Positions 36,986 through 49,828 of a stretch of 64,000 bases of DNA are shown piece by piece. The position numbers were made by a program, and so were the translations under genes. The notes under the pieces are model-generated. The model worked only from the letters and a program-made list of their open reading frames with translations. It searched no databases and was not told the DNA's origin. Origin of the DNA: Lutjanus erythropterus (lineage: Eukaryota > Chordata > Actinopteri > Lutjaniformes > Lutjanidae); contig CM034594.1 of the NCBI GenBank assembly GCA_020091685.1, forward strand, positions 4,438,903 to 4,502,902, given 5' to 3'. Position 1 is the first letter of the stretch, and every line of letters begins with the position of its first letter.

Positions 36986-37489
36986 AGGTAACACCATCTT
37001 CTTCTTCTGCTGCTCAACTCCAGTGGTTCTCTTTTTCTTCGAGAAACATTTTTTTGTCAGATGATTTGTCACAGCGCCTGACAGTGAAAACAACCTCGAA
37101 ACCTTACCTCAAAAGTAAGAAATCTTGCATTTTGAGTCTTTCTTTTCTTTCCTCTGTCCACATTTACCTTTAAAATTCATACATAAAAATGACAGTAAAA
37201 CTGCAAAATATAACAGGTAACTGACCAAATGTGAAAGCACTTTTATTAACTGTCTCAAGCAAGGCTAACTATTCTCTAACATCACAACACATTAACAATA
37301 TTACAACAACATCACAATTAACCATCATTGTAGTTGCTAGCCCTAGTCTGTTCTCCCTCTCTTGTAAGCTAGCTAACTATCAATTTTACAAGCTCACAGC
37401 TGTTTTCAAACCCCTGAGACTTGTGTCCTGCATAGTGAAGTAGTTTTCAACCCCATGTCAGATGTTGAGCCAAAAATGGCCACTAGAAG

Positions 37490-38165
37490 TGGCTTAAATT
37501 CGTGTACTTCTGCACTTACACTGTTTTGAGAGCGTAAGTAAGTACTAAGTACATGATGTTGCACTCAATATCCAAAAAGTTGAGTGCAAAATGCTGGACA
37601 ATTCTCGCCTTCAACATTGGGCATCTTATCTATCTAGTGGAAGAGGCGGTCCAGGCGGCCGAGGAACATGGCGGCCCAGGCGGCTGAAGAAGCAGCCGCA
37701 GTGACTATAGTGGCTTCAGTGAACAGAATGAACTATAAGTCATGCATGTATTTTTGCCAATAAGTACCTCTATATTGTGCTCAAACTGACGCCACCAATA
37801 GGTTTAGTTGGATACATTTGTAAAGATTTGCTACCATAAATCAAATATAAAGCAACATATTGGTGCATTTTCAGCTGGCCCATCGATGACAGAGATGTAT
37901 TTTTAACCTCCCAAGAAACAGAGGGGAAACAAAAGCAATTTAAAATGAATGAATTTAAAGGACATTCATGCTGAATGAAGTGTAACTGAACACAAATGAA
38001 TAAACAAGTCTCGCAGATGTTTCGGCAGGTGGTAGTTAAGCTGTACCCACCTTCAGTTTGCCCACGAAGAAGAACTGTGAATCGGCATTTCCAGTAAGGA
38101 CACAATGGCCATCCTCGATTTGAAATTCATGCACTACGCAAGTGAGTATATAGTGCACACTTTCA
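37490..38165. repeat. Possible DNA-element remnant
   Basis: AAGTAAGTACTAAGTACATG near the left edge and ACGCAAGTGAGTATATAGTG near the right edge bound a segment containing a CpG-rich patch (37645-37700). That patch holds the 31-codon frame MAAQAAEEAAAVTIVASVNR. The ends are not clean inverted repeats, so assignment is weak. Confidence 0.25.
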
Positions 38166-40229
38166 ATGTCTTTGCAATCTGTCTCTCCCTCCCTCTCTCT
38201 GCCGTGGTTTTATTATCAGGTGCCTTTATTTTTGTAAAACTTTTCCCGTATTTTTTATTTTCTTATATAATAATGAGCTTCCCTCTTTGTTTGATTTGAT
38301 TAATAAGGTCTGAACTTGGGAGATAAGTAGGCCTAAAAAACCGTTTATATTGTCCAGCAGAAACAACATTTTTCATCCCAACTAAATGAGAGTCTTTGAG
38401 GAGTCTGGGCATGTCTTCAACACAGCGGGAAGTTTTGTTTTTCAAAGTTTGGCTTGTATTTATCTTTCAAAAAGAAAATGATGCTTAACTCTGGAAACGA
38501 TTAAAGTGTTGAATTCGTTTTTTTATATTAGGCTGCAGATAATATGACAGCTATTTATCTGTGAATATATCTGAGATAGCTTTGGCCAAGTATAATCCCT
38601 GTGAAGAGAGGACAAAAAAATTGCTAAAATATGACTTTATCCATCACATTAAATGTTGCAAATAGTAAGAAGTGGAATTAGATAATTGAAACAGCATCAG
38701 TATCATATGATGAGCCATCCATGTGCATAACCAACCTTTTCCAGGTAGGTTATTTGTTCAGATAGATAGAACTCTGCTCATTCACATGGGGACATTAGGT
38801 CATTGAGGTAATAAAAGTAATTGGCTGCAGCCCCCTGTGACCCCAAAGATGGAAAAAAGATAATATGGAAAATGAATGAATGATTCTACAGATATGGCAG
38901 CAGATCAATGCCACATTTTTCAGTGAGGAAAAAATCCAGGCTGCTCATCTGTGAGGAGTATTTTACTTATCACTGTATTTTATTGGTGTATAGTCCACTT
39001 ATATTTGGCTCTGTTTTAATGAGAAACATGAAAACATGCCTGTGCAGATACTAGTTTAGTTGTTCCAATTGCAATGGGCCAGATGATATAGTGATTGATT
39101 TAATTATGGCGAATTTTCTCTGTCTACCAGGAAAATCATGAGAGAACATGTGGTCTGAAATACCAGCAAATGTTTGATCAGGACAAAGGGGAGAAAATAT
39201 TTAGGCCTACCATTCATCCATCAAATCCCTAAAGCACGTTCTCTCACACATGTCCAATGTTGAGTCGTGTGAAGGCAATCGATTCTCTCTTTTGGCCTTT
39301 TTATTAAAAAATAAAATCAGTGGAACAACCTCTGCGCCTGTGATGTATGAGAAAACACCACTTTAATCTGCAGACACCTTCCTGCGTGTCTTAAGACGTG
39401 ATGTTAAGGCAAAATTGTTTCCAGACAAACATATCATAGGTGAAAGAAGACCTGGCTCAAGAAGACTGTTCCCACCCTCTCAAAAATCTTATTTTTGGCC
39501 TTGAGCGATGGCCACTTAATTTTTCATTCACACCCCTGACCTTATGTCTGAGTCTTACTGTATAAAGAAGTGCAACGCTGTGGCAGCTGAGACAGAAAGG
39601 ACAGACAGAGTCCGACGTCATGAAATACCTCAGCAAGTACACAGAATTCCTTTATTTCCCAACCCCGTTCTGTCCATTCTCAAAGGCTGTCTGAGGGATA
39701 ATTTAATCTAAAATATGTCACACAAGCCAGAGACTCATCCATCCAATACAAAGTTTAAACATCAGATGAACCCTTTCATACTGGTCATGATGAATTAATT
39801 GGTAATAAATCTTTTAAGTGTGGTTCATGTATTTCTTTTACCAATGAAACAGAAACACTGAATATTACAGGCCTCAAGATTTTTCACATCGTAAAAGGTC
39901 ATTTGGCACAGAATGGCAGCTTTCAACAACTCAAGCAATTGATTTCATTTCGCGCTTCTTTTTGTACAATATCTCACACTGTGTTTTGGTGTTACGATTA
40001 TTCACTTTAGACTTGCCCTTGTGTGCTTAACCAAAGTTTTCATTTGTGTCACCTACTCTGCCTTTATAAATAATGGCTCCTTTCCTCAGTTATTAGGTTG
40101 TGTAAATAATACCGTCAGTCTTTCAGTGAGTTGCATGGCTGTGAAAACATGTGGGAACTTGTGTAACTGGCTCACAGGATGGTATCACAGCAGCTGTACT
40201 GTACTGTGGTTCATAACCAGCAGGAATGC

Positions 40230-40510
40230 TTGTAAAGAAGTTTTTAGATTCATCACACAAAGTACATTTAGTCAAGTACTTCAAAGTTTTTGTATATGCT
40301 ATTTCAATTGTATACCACTAAAATACTGCACTTTTCACTGCACTGTATTGATTTATTCATGATTTGCACCACTTACTTTCGTAGCTTAAGATTTGACATA
40401 CAAAACGTATCCTAACATGCTAAACTACCTAACAATAAGATGGTTAAAATTAGCTCCATCTTGACCACCCACAACAATAAAATTATACTGACACATTAAT
40501 GCATCAGTAA
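40230..40510. repeat. Dispersed repeat family B, fragment
   Basis: Resembles the other family-B copies and includes TTAAAATTAGCTCCATCTTG and CACATTAATGCATCAGTAA, which I recognise from common fish interspersed repeats. Confidence 0.4.
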
Positions 40511-40739
40511 CTAGAAGAGTGCAATCAGCAGAGTGCAGATCTCCACCAGGCAACCAGAAAAGAATATTTGGATGTAACCCCTTTGTAATCACCAACATAG
40601 TGACTGTATTGAAATTATTTTTTCCTCAGTAACTGTAATTACATTATGTTCTAATTTAATTACATGTAACTAGTTACAGAGTTAGTCTCCAGCACTGCTA
40701 GTATCCTTTTAGACAGTTGAGGGAAATTTTGCCAAAAAT

Positions 40740-40995
40740 ATGTTTTTACAATCAGAGTGGCCTTTGACCACCAAAGAGGAATCCAAGTAGATGTTTCCAA
40801 CAAATTTAATGAAATTCCCTCCAAGCATTCCTGAGAGATCACATTCACAACAGTGCTATGAACGTAAGCTCACAGTGACCTCTGACCTTTGACCACCAAA
40901 AAAATCTAATCCGTTCACCTGAGTCCAAGAAAACATTTGTACCACGTTTTAAGAAATTCCCTCAAGGCTCATCACTCACAAGGATGAGATAACCC
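40740..40995 (+). repeat. Dispersed repeat family C, two tandem units
   Basis: Two units of about 120 bp each carry CTTTGACCACCAAA followed by a GAAATTCCCTC block (first unit 40758-40850, second 40876-40990). A reverse-oriented copy lies at 55893-56160 in nipsnap2 intron 6. Confidence 0.55.
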
Positions 40996-42589
40996 GAAAA
41001 CATAATGCTGTCGCTGGAGTGGAGGCAAAAAAAAAAGGTTTTTCAAGGTTTTTCAAAACAAAAACAGTGAATCACAAAGGTCCTTCAGCATACAGTCATA
41101 AATGTGCCTCAAAAATAAGGCTGATCATTACCGTAGTGTTCAAGATTACCTGCAGATAAGCTGCAGCATTTGTGATCATGCAAACACGCGATCACATACC
41201 CCCTGCCAGGTGAAATAAAAATCCAGTGATCTGGAACTTAATTCCATAACACTGATTGGGGCTAATTTTCTGCCATGAGTATATTATTTTTCTAATAATA
41301 CAAATTACTTCAGAAACATTATAAGTGTAGGACTTTGCAATTAAGTATTTTTATAGTTTTCTTTATTGAAGTAAAGGAGCTGAGTACTTTCTCTACCACT
41401 GATACTATAGCACAGCCAGTTAAATATGGAAATGTACATTATTAGAAGCGTCCTGCTAGTGTTCTTATTTAAAAATGATGAAGCATTCTGTCTGTCTAAC
41501 TTTATTTTAAGCCTGAGTCATTGAGGTTTGTCATCAATCACTGTACATTAATTTAAATGTGCCAGATTTACCCACACAGGCTCATTTCATCTGGCAGGTT
41601 GATGGCAGACCCTGGTAATTCTTGGCACTGGTAATTTCCTTATCTGTATTAGAGTATTTAAATAAAAACACAGACTTATTCCAGGATATCATTCTGCTCA
41701 CATCAGATATTATAAATGCTTTGTGCCACTGTGTGTAGAAGTGCTGCATTCACTCAGTGCAGTACCCAGTCAAGATAAGGAGTGAAGACTATAAACAATA
41801 CGTCCAAAGTATTTTCTCACAAGTCCGACAGCATTTCTTGGAGAGCGTTTAGCAGCAAAGCATGTCCGTAATAAAGCCAAAGATAATAAGGGGAGGGAGA
41901 GGGAAGCTGCAAAGACAGCCGGTTAGATAATTTGGCTTGGAGATATTCAATTTGCTGAAGATCCACCCAGGACATACAGAATATGAGAGGCTGCAGTGGG
42001 AGATTTAGCCATGTGGGTGCAAGAGAGTTGAGCAAAGACCATTTTTTTCATATTTCTAAACTCCCTGATAAATGGCATCCATGGTTTTCTGGTGCATTAG
42101 TGGAGGATTCATATCAGCTGTTTTCACAGCTGTTCTTCTCGAAGGCTTGGTTCAGAGAAACACATCGTATCCAAAAGCAGAATCTGAGTATATTGTTAGA
42201 GATTTTATAGCTGCAGGGAAGCCCCAAACCAGTTCCAGCATGGCCTTGTACCATAGGAATGAATAATCAAAAAAATATTTACAGTAACTATTCAATGGCA
42301 GACTTTACAAAGCGCCGTGCAAATGGCATAAGCCACACAGTCAAGAAACACATTATTGCAAAATAAGAAATAATACAGTGTTGATAGCTGTGTAATAACA
42401 TTATATACCAAAACTAAAGCCTATAAAACCTAAAATGTCAAGATTTGCTATCTGACTTCCTAACTTCCAGACAATGTGTTTCATGGTCCAAGAGCTTGAT
42501 GCCAAAACATTTATCCTCACTCACCCTCCTTAGTTTGACCCAAAACAGAGAAAGCATAAACAACTGCTGACAAACAGACAAATGTTTTA

Positions 42590-42617
42590 AACAAAAACAA
42601 CAACAACAACAAAAAAG
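42590..42617. repeat. (AAC)n microsatellite
   Basis: AAACAAAAACAACAACAACA with a short A-rich end. Confidence 0.8.
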
Positions 42618-44809
42618 TCAATGTCCCGATGTCCACTCATTGCCTTTTCCCAGACCTTTAAACATCTCGTACAGTCGGGTTTGCTCTATGGTGTGTGATA
42701 GAATTGACAGTCCCATAAAGAGCTGGTAAGTGATCCTTGAGTTGGGATCGTTTTGTCAAAGTAATTCTACATCCAAGGTCAAAAATACTGTCATGTTTCA
42801 CTTTTAAGCCAAAACAGACAAGAAGTCCATACAGTTCTATGAAATTATAGGAGCCCCTGAGAACGCATGTCAACAGATCTATCTTCATGACAAACGAACT
42901 TCGTCTACTGACTAAAGCTCTGTTAAAGAATTGGAAATGTACTTAAGATTTGCTTTGTTTTAGCTATATAATCTCAGGTAGGATTTATTGCAGGGCGATT
43001 ACGTTTATCTCATAAAAGGTTGGTGTGCATCTTGTATGGGAATGTGAGGCATTAAGGACTTTATTAGGTGTTAATGGTAGGTGATATACAATGGAGTTGA
43101 GGGACACAACAAGAAAACACATGGGCTCTTGAAATGAGCCTTGCAGCCTCTCACACAGGTCGTCCAATTATGAAGGTGATGGCGCTGTAAGATGGCAGAT
43201 TATAACACACTAGACTCCCTTTGAATGAGGATCTGACCCAGATAATTCATTACATCTCTCACTTGAAAATACCAGTTTTACTCAGTCAAATACCACGAAT
43301 TTCTGCAGGGATTAGAACTGAGAGATTTCTTGCATCTGATATTTAAGAAAACAGGTACAAAGTGTATCAAAGGTTCACTCAACATTATAAGACCCCACAA
43401 AATACATTTTAGTTTTACTTTATCAGTAATGAGGTGCAGTATAGCTGGAGCAGCGAAAATGGAGCTCTTTGTAAAAAGGCTGATCTCACTTCTTCCATTA
43501 ATAAAATGTGCCCTTTGTGAATGTTTTCTGCGTCCAAAGAAGTTCATTAAAAATACAGATCAAGCCATTCAGATTAATACTGACATTATAGGCACTGTAC
43601 TGTACTGAGTTCCAAAGGGGACAAGCACTTACATTTATATTGGTGTTCATGGCTGCTGGTGAGGCATCATTTTAATTAAATACACAATCAAATAAAATAA
43701 GTCCAACATATCCAAATGATGGATGTTGGTTAAACTAGTGAAAACATGTACTGAGGTAAAAATTAAATAAATGTTTCCACCCCCAAAATCAACCACCTTG
43801 ATAAATTTCCTAACAAAAAGAGCAAAATTTCAGTCTATTCGATCATTCTTTGAATTCCCAGACATATCCACATTTCGCCCTTTGTTATTCAAAAATGTTT
43901 CACCGAGAAAACACTCCCTTATGATTCATGTCTTTGAACTTAAAACAAATCCCTCCATAGTTTCTGAATTCCTCTGGTGGTAAGTAGTCTTTCTCCTAAA
44001 GCCAAGGAGGCTTTAACAATATGGTCCCTGTTAGCTTCATAGTCACTCTATCATATGATAAATCAATCTCAAATGGTTCTGAATTCCTCCATGGATGCAA
44101 CCTCATCACCCTCTCCATCATCCATGAGCAACTGAATCCTACAGTTCTGACGTGCTCTTCCTGAAGCTCTTACAACACACAAAAATTCAGCTCATCCATT
44201 ACTCACGGCATATCAGTATTTAAGAATATAAGGACCAAATTTCCCCACAAGAATTTTTCTCTCACCTTATCTTTTTGTCTCTTTGTATGAGCTGTATGCC
44301 GTTATTGCAAAGATCACACCCGTGTAGTGGTGCAGTGCAGGATGTACACAGGTATATGGAGTATACACACTTATTTTTTAGTTGGCATTGGGTAAACCCA
44401 TTTCTATATTCCATTTGATGTGCATCATTCAGTAGTCGCTGCCATTTTTATTTGGGATGGTGAGTACTATTTGCCTTTGATTTGGGTTGGTTAGGTTTAG
44501 ACATGAGGAGTGATGATTGCATAGCTTTAACTAAGAATATCAGGATGCACCAGTCAGAGGCAGAACAGGGCAAGTCATGACTAAGGTAAATAAATATTGC
44601 CTGATGAATCATTTAGTCATTCATCAGGCCTGTGTTGGACCAGTAATATTTGCAACTGGCCCTTGACAAATAATAATTTTATAATGGTGGCCTACACTAT
44701 GTGTTGCAAACCAGCTATTCCAAGAGACAATACAAATTATCCATTTTTCATGCATGGATGGACTAAGCAATAAGGCATAGTTGTAATAAAAATGATGTAG
44801 TTGTCTCAT

Positions 44810-45474
44810 CCTATAGTCAGGGCCATTTCTTGCCATATGCAGACTATGCAGTTGCATAGGGCCCCTAAATCCACCAGCAGTAATCCACCAGTCCGACGTA
44901 CATCCAGAGATCAGTGGGGAAGCTCTGTCACACATCATTCATGCGAGCACACCCTGTGAGAATACTAGCAGCTAGCTGTTGCCATTATTTTTTACGGTCT
45001 AAGATAAGTAACCTGAATTAGTTAAGTTGGTAAATTGTGGATGGATTTGTTTTCTAACATCCTCAGACAGAAGAGGTTCTGACTGTGTAAATGTTTCAAC
45101 AGTAACGGCTGGATTGTGCTACTTTCAAAACATCAGTGGACGTCTCAAAATATTTATCATAATATGGTTGACTTTCTTGATGTAGGGGAGCCCCAGTGTT
45201 TCCTATTCATCATCATTTTCTGTATGTTAAATTGCAAGGGGTTAACTTGAAATGATTTGAATTTGAGGGAGGGAAAGCATTAAAAGAGTTTATCACAGTC
45301 CTGTTCTCTTTTCCTTTTAAAGTGCACCAGACTGATGCATTTAAATGTTAAATGCTTGCCCCAGGCCACCTTAGAGGATCTGGGATTCCCCCACCATATT
45401 TGCACAAAATAGGGACCTTCAGCCAACATTTTGCATAGGGCTCCCCAAAAACTACAAACAGCCCTGCCTATAGT
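44810..45474. mobile_element. hAT-like DNA element with perfect 8-bp target duplication
   Basis: A 649-bp body (44818-45466) is flanked on both sides by CCTATAGT (44810-44817 and 45467-45474). Its ends are CAGGGCCATTTCT and, reversed, CAGGGCTGTTTGT, matching at 10 of 13 positions. A GCATAGGGC motif lies just inside both ends. The longest internal frames are short, so it is non-autonomous. The perfect duplication implies a relatively recent insertion. Confidence 0.85.
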
Positions 45475-47955
45475 CTGTGGTCCAGCAAAATCTGCACCTC
45501 CTCTGTGGCTAAGGTTACTTTCATACTGATCCCCACTCCCTGATTCATGCAGCACAAGTTCAGTGAGAATACGCAAATACTACTGGACCATTTCTGTGTG
45601 AAATTTATATGGAAGACTAGCCTTACATGACACTGTTTAGAACACATGGCATCTATTCTTTGCTGGATGGGATTCTTTTAAAAAACTGGGGTCATAAATT
45701 AAGAATATATCCACTTCTCCAGGCACCAGACACCACTGCACCGCTGACACCTGCCAAACCCAATATGGTAGACTTTGGTGTTCCAGGAGGAAAGTTTGTA
45801 AAGTGAAGTAATGTTTGGTACTTTGTATGAAATATAATATGCCATAATGTGAAATGTCAGTGTCTGGAATGTTTTGCAAATCCGTGCTCATCTTTTCTGA
45901 TCTAGAGAACTATGCATAGTTCTACATGAGCATGTCAAGCACAGTGTTTGTTTCTTATCACACTAAACACATTTTCATTGTTTTCAGTCCATTGTTGAGT
46001 CATAGTCATGTTTGTGCAATGCCATGCTCATTGACAGTGTCCATATTGGTTAATCTAACTGGACAGTGGTCTTAGCAGAAAAATAGCTGTTGATAGACTA
46101 TGGATTGAATTGTAGCGCCCCCACCTGTTCAACCAGGGTATGTTTTGGGATGTGTTGACCACTGTGCACTCCAAGCTGCATCAACCTTAAGTTATAAATA
46201 CCTATGGACCATTTTATTTTTGTTCTCACTTTTATCATGACTGATATTCATACTATTTTCTTGAAAAGATCTTGAAGTTTACAAATTAGTGATTCCTCTT
46301 TGGCTGTACATACAATTAGGTTATGTTGGTATTGTCTTGTTATATGTTACATGTTATATGTGTCTAATTTTCCATATTTTTATAATTGTTTTGAGAAAGA
46401 TTTCATAATATGTGACTAATATGTGTGTATAGTAACACACAATGAAACAAAACCTATGTATGTTTGAAAGCATAATGTTCCCAAAATAAAGGAGAGACAG
46501 AAAATAAAAATAAAGTAAATTCATACAAGGTATTCTCAGTGTTCTACTTATCCCCATGGTTCTGCCCTCACGTTAACTTACATGCACAGTTTAAAGACTT
46601 TGTACACACTGTGTGATTAGGCACATTTACAAAAGGGTAAAAACAGCAAATTATCAAAACAAAACTATAATTAAAAATAAAACACAATACACAATCAAAA
46701 TAAATTCAATAAAGGTTACAACAAAAGAATACAGGAGACAATATTTTGCCTTTATGTCCACCACCCGAACCTGTGCAGATAGCACCTGTCTGCACCACAC
46801 GGCTGTGACTGTATCTAACTGCCTCCAAAATATACCAAGCTACAGAAATCTGTTAGTTTCCCTGGCATGGGTCAGGTTTTTAATGATGTATTCAAAGACA
46901 AATTTCCACTGAGGTGGACAACCTGTATTTAAGTATATTACATTGTATTTTGTATTAAGGCCCACAGAAGGGAGAGATTCACTCTCGTCTTCATCCTCAG
47001 GCCCACCATATCTGCCAGACACCCGGATCTTTTTAGGGATGTCTGAGGATAATTTTACTGTTGGACATGATGCACTTCAGGCATACACTGAAGGCAACGG
47101 TGTCTGGAACGAGTAACAATGGGTCTTTATCACTACAGACATTCGGACATGACATAGCAGGAAAAAGCACAGGTGTCATTAATAAGCTTAATAAAGGCTG
47201 CAAACAGTTAGGTGTTCTCGCTCCAGGGCTGCTGCTGGTACTGTGCTGGCTCACTGGCATGGTTTTATGAATTACTTAAATAAAACAGAGCCATCATTTT
47301 ATTAATTGCACCTGTGTTTTCCCTACTGTGACACATTAAAACATCTGTGAAAAAGAAGTCAGCGGTAAAGCTTTTTTTTTCTTCTTCACCAATGACATGA
47401 AAGAAGTTTCTTTCACTATTAAACACAGATGCATTGTAATTAAATAGACCCTGAATACTGTCTTGATGTCAGACAACAATGTAGTCACTGCAAGGTTGAT
47501 TAACTGTCCACATGTGGAGGAATTCTTAATGATTTGGAAATCTTCTTATCAGAGAAACTCAGTACGAGGATGTCTGTATTTTATTCAACTGCGCTGTAAG
47601 AAATCCCGCACTTCTGTTCACTCTAAATCTTAATATAATTCTCAAAAAGTTTTGATTTACAAGATTAGACACCACAACAAAAGCCTTTTGTTATGATGCA
47701 GACGCTTATACCTCTGAAACAAAATACAGGAAATGATGTGAGATTCTAGGATGTAGTGACATTCTTCTTTCAGACTGCGAAGGCCTTTTTCACAGAGGAT
47801 ATTTTAATATGTTACAGTAGGCGAAGCACAGATGTAAATAAGCCTAATGAAATTAATTAGGACTTAATTCCATTCAGCTGTTTCAGTTTCAGGGACCTGG
47901 TATTGCATGCTGGCTCACTGAGTGACACGCACTAGTATTCTAAGTCTTACTCTGG
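45475..47955. other. Non-coding, nothing recognised
   Basis: AT-rich with short frames only, the longest about 100 codons at 46613-46912 (+) in A-rich sequence. There is no clear repeat boundary or exon. Confidence 0.4.
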
Positions 47956-47959
47956 TTTT

Positions 47960-48260
47960 GATTATATTCGATATGGTGTTTACATGGAACATGAAAACCT
48001 GATTATTCATATCCCGGTGTATGTGATCAGAAGAGTATCCAGGTTTCTGATCGTCTGCCTGCAGATGTGTCTTGATTTCTCAACATCTCAGATGGTTCAT
48101 AAACCAGGATAAGGTGTTTACATGCAACACTATCCTTGTTTGTTCCGGAGTAATCCAGGTAGCAGATCCTGGTTTCTCAAAACCAGGATAAGGGCTTATC
48201 CAGATTTCTGAAAACAGGTCATGATGATGATGTGCAAATCATAACCAGGATATTGATGCA
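47960..48260. repeat. Interspersed repeat with GTGTTTACATG direct repeats and AAACCAGGATA motifs
   Basis: GGTGTTTACATG occurs near 47973 and again near 48112. AAACCAGGATAAGG occurs twice. A perfect hairpin, CCTGGTTT-ctca-AAACCAGG, lies at 48168-48187. It looks like a small fold-back DNA element of unknown family. Confidence 0.45.
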
Positions 48261-48569
48261 CAACATCGCCTGTGCTTCTCTGACTTCAACAAGTCAAAAT
48301 GTCTGCTGTGAAAAGGTGAGAATTACATTCCTCTCTCTGTGACAAATCTTATTTTTAATTGTTCCCTTGTTTTGTTATTTTTTTTTCTTTATCTTGCACA
48401 TATCCAAAATATTACACTTATTATTTTATTTACAAAATATTTAGGTAATATCTCATCAAAACGCTGTTTCTTTTTTTTGTTTTTTGTTTTCAAAGTTTAT
48501 TAACAGCAGCAGTAACACAAAAGGAACCATTAAGGAACCAGAGAACAAAATTAAGTGCCAGGGAATTCA

Positions 48570-48902
48570 GTTATGACTAGAGCTACAACAGTTAATCAGA
48601 TAATCAATTACTGATCAAATATCAAATGAATCACAACTATTTTGATAATTGGGTTGAGGATTCTTTTCAAGAAAAAAGGTCAAAATTCTTTGATTCCAGC
48701 CTCTTAAATGAGAATATTTTGCTCTTTTATGACAGTACATAATCTTTGAGTGGAGGACAAAACAAGGCATTTGAGGACACCTTCTTGGGCCTTGGGAAAC
48801 AATGATCAACATCACCTTTTTCTGATAAAGATAATCTTGATAAAGTTATCAACAGACTAATCAACAATAAAAATAATTGTTAGTTGCAGCCCTAGTTATG
48901 AG
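48570..48902. mobile_element. hAT-like MITE of the TAGRGCTGCAAC family, full-length copy
   Basis: The body 48578-48894 (317 bp) starts TAGAGCTACAACAGTTAATC and its other end reads TAGGGCTGCAACTAACAATT on the minus strand. The flanks GTTATGAC and GTTATGAG match at 7 of 8 positions. Related fragments lie in nipsnap2 introns 1 and 8. Confidence 0.75.
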
Positions 48903-49099
48903 ATTGAAAAAAAAATACATGGCATATACAGTACATGGCTCATAAGCTCTCAGTGAGCAACTGAATTCTCACAGTTCTTGATATAATTAACTTGGATTTG
49001 CCCACTGCTCATGTGATTGGAGTCAAAGAGTCCAAGATTGGTCTGTGAATATTTTAAGGAATTAAAGGAGCAGATCTAGCCATCTAACCTGGTTTACAG

Positions 49100-49342
49100 T
49101 ATTTGGTCCCCGGGTGTCCTGGGCTGGTGGACGAGAGCGAGGATTTCTCTTCTTTGTTTTTCCCCTCTCTTTTCTCTCTTTCTCTTCCCCCCCTTCTTTT
49201 TTCATTTTCTGCCCCATTTTTTTGTCCTGTCGTCATTTTGCCCTATTGTTTTTTTTTCTATTGATTGCTGTGCCTTGTTGTACTTATCATTGTGTATTGT
49301 CTTTTCTTATTTTGAATGAATAAAAAATTTGATCACAAAAAA
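49100..49342 (+). mobile_element. LINE-like 3' tail
   Basis: A pyrimidine-rich stretch (49138-49260) runs into TTGTATTGTC..TTGAATGAAT then AATAAAAAATTTGATCACAA and a short A run. This layout fits the 3' UTR and poly(A) end of a fish L1-type LINE. No reverse-transcriptase coding remains. The family is inferred. Confidence 0.4.
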
Positions 49343-49639
49343 TCAGTACATGGTTTGTTCATGAAGCACTGACATTCTGTGAAAGCAAAATAATACAAAG
49401 GATGTGGGGGGAAAAAATAATAAAAAGGGATAAAAAGGTTCGGGTCTTTGTTCCTTTTCTTTTTTTTTTTCTGTCAGCTTGTATTGTAACATAGGTTAAT
49501 AGAATTCAGGTGGCTTTCTCTTGCCAAAAAATAAAATGAAATAAAATAAATAAACAGTTTTCTTAAAAAGCGAGTATTTCTGTCCATTGAATTATTTTCT
49601 AAGTAAAATATCACTTAAAACATGTCCAGTTGACCTGGT

Positions 49640-49828
49640 TTTGTACATATAAAGTTGCAAATATTGTCTCACCAGCCCTGTGTGTCCTCCGTGTCCCCCG
49701 CCTCCCCTTGTATGTTCTTAATCTGTGGTCCGTAGGTGACTGCGACCTCCTCTTCAGATGTGAGTGCTGCCACCTGCTGGTCAGACGCGGTAACAGCAGT
49801 CGCCCTGTTCGCATGAGCTCAGTGGAAG
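49640..49828 (+). promoter_or_regulatory. nipsnap2: nipsnap2 proximal promoter / 5' UTR
   Basis: This segment has more G+C and CpG than the AT-rich DNA upstream and ends at the start codon. No TATA box sits at an obvious distance. It holds a CTCF-type motif (49768-49780) and an upstream ATG at 49813. The transcription start cannot be placed by eye. Confidence 0.45.
49768..49780 (-). promoter_or_regulatory. CTCF-type core motif
   Basis: On the minus strand the sequence reads CCAGCAGGTGGCA, a full match to the core consensus CCASYAGRKGGCR. It lies about 50 bp upstream of the nipsnap2 ATG. This is a motif match only; occupancy is unknown. Confidence 0.4.

Larger units (their letters stand above)
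38166..44809. other. Gene-poor interval with family B and C repeats
   Basis: Beyond the listed repeats I see only short frames. One at 42072-42266 (+) encodes 64 residues with a hydrophobic stretch (FISAVFTAVLLEGL) and a polar tail, but codon or splice support is absent. Confidence 0.4.

Noticed and set aside
36534..37093. Overlapping 105-125-codon frames on both strands
   Set aside because: They arise from the GC-rich repeat where stop codons are rare. The translations are repetitive and change frame between units.
49114..49323. Phe/Ser-rich 69-codon frame
   Set aside because: Translation of a pyrimidine-rich tract in what looks like a LINE 3' tail, not a protein gene.
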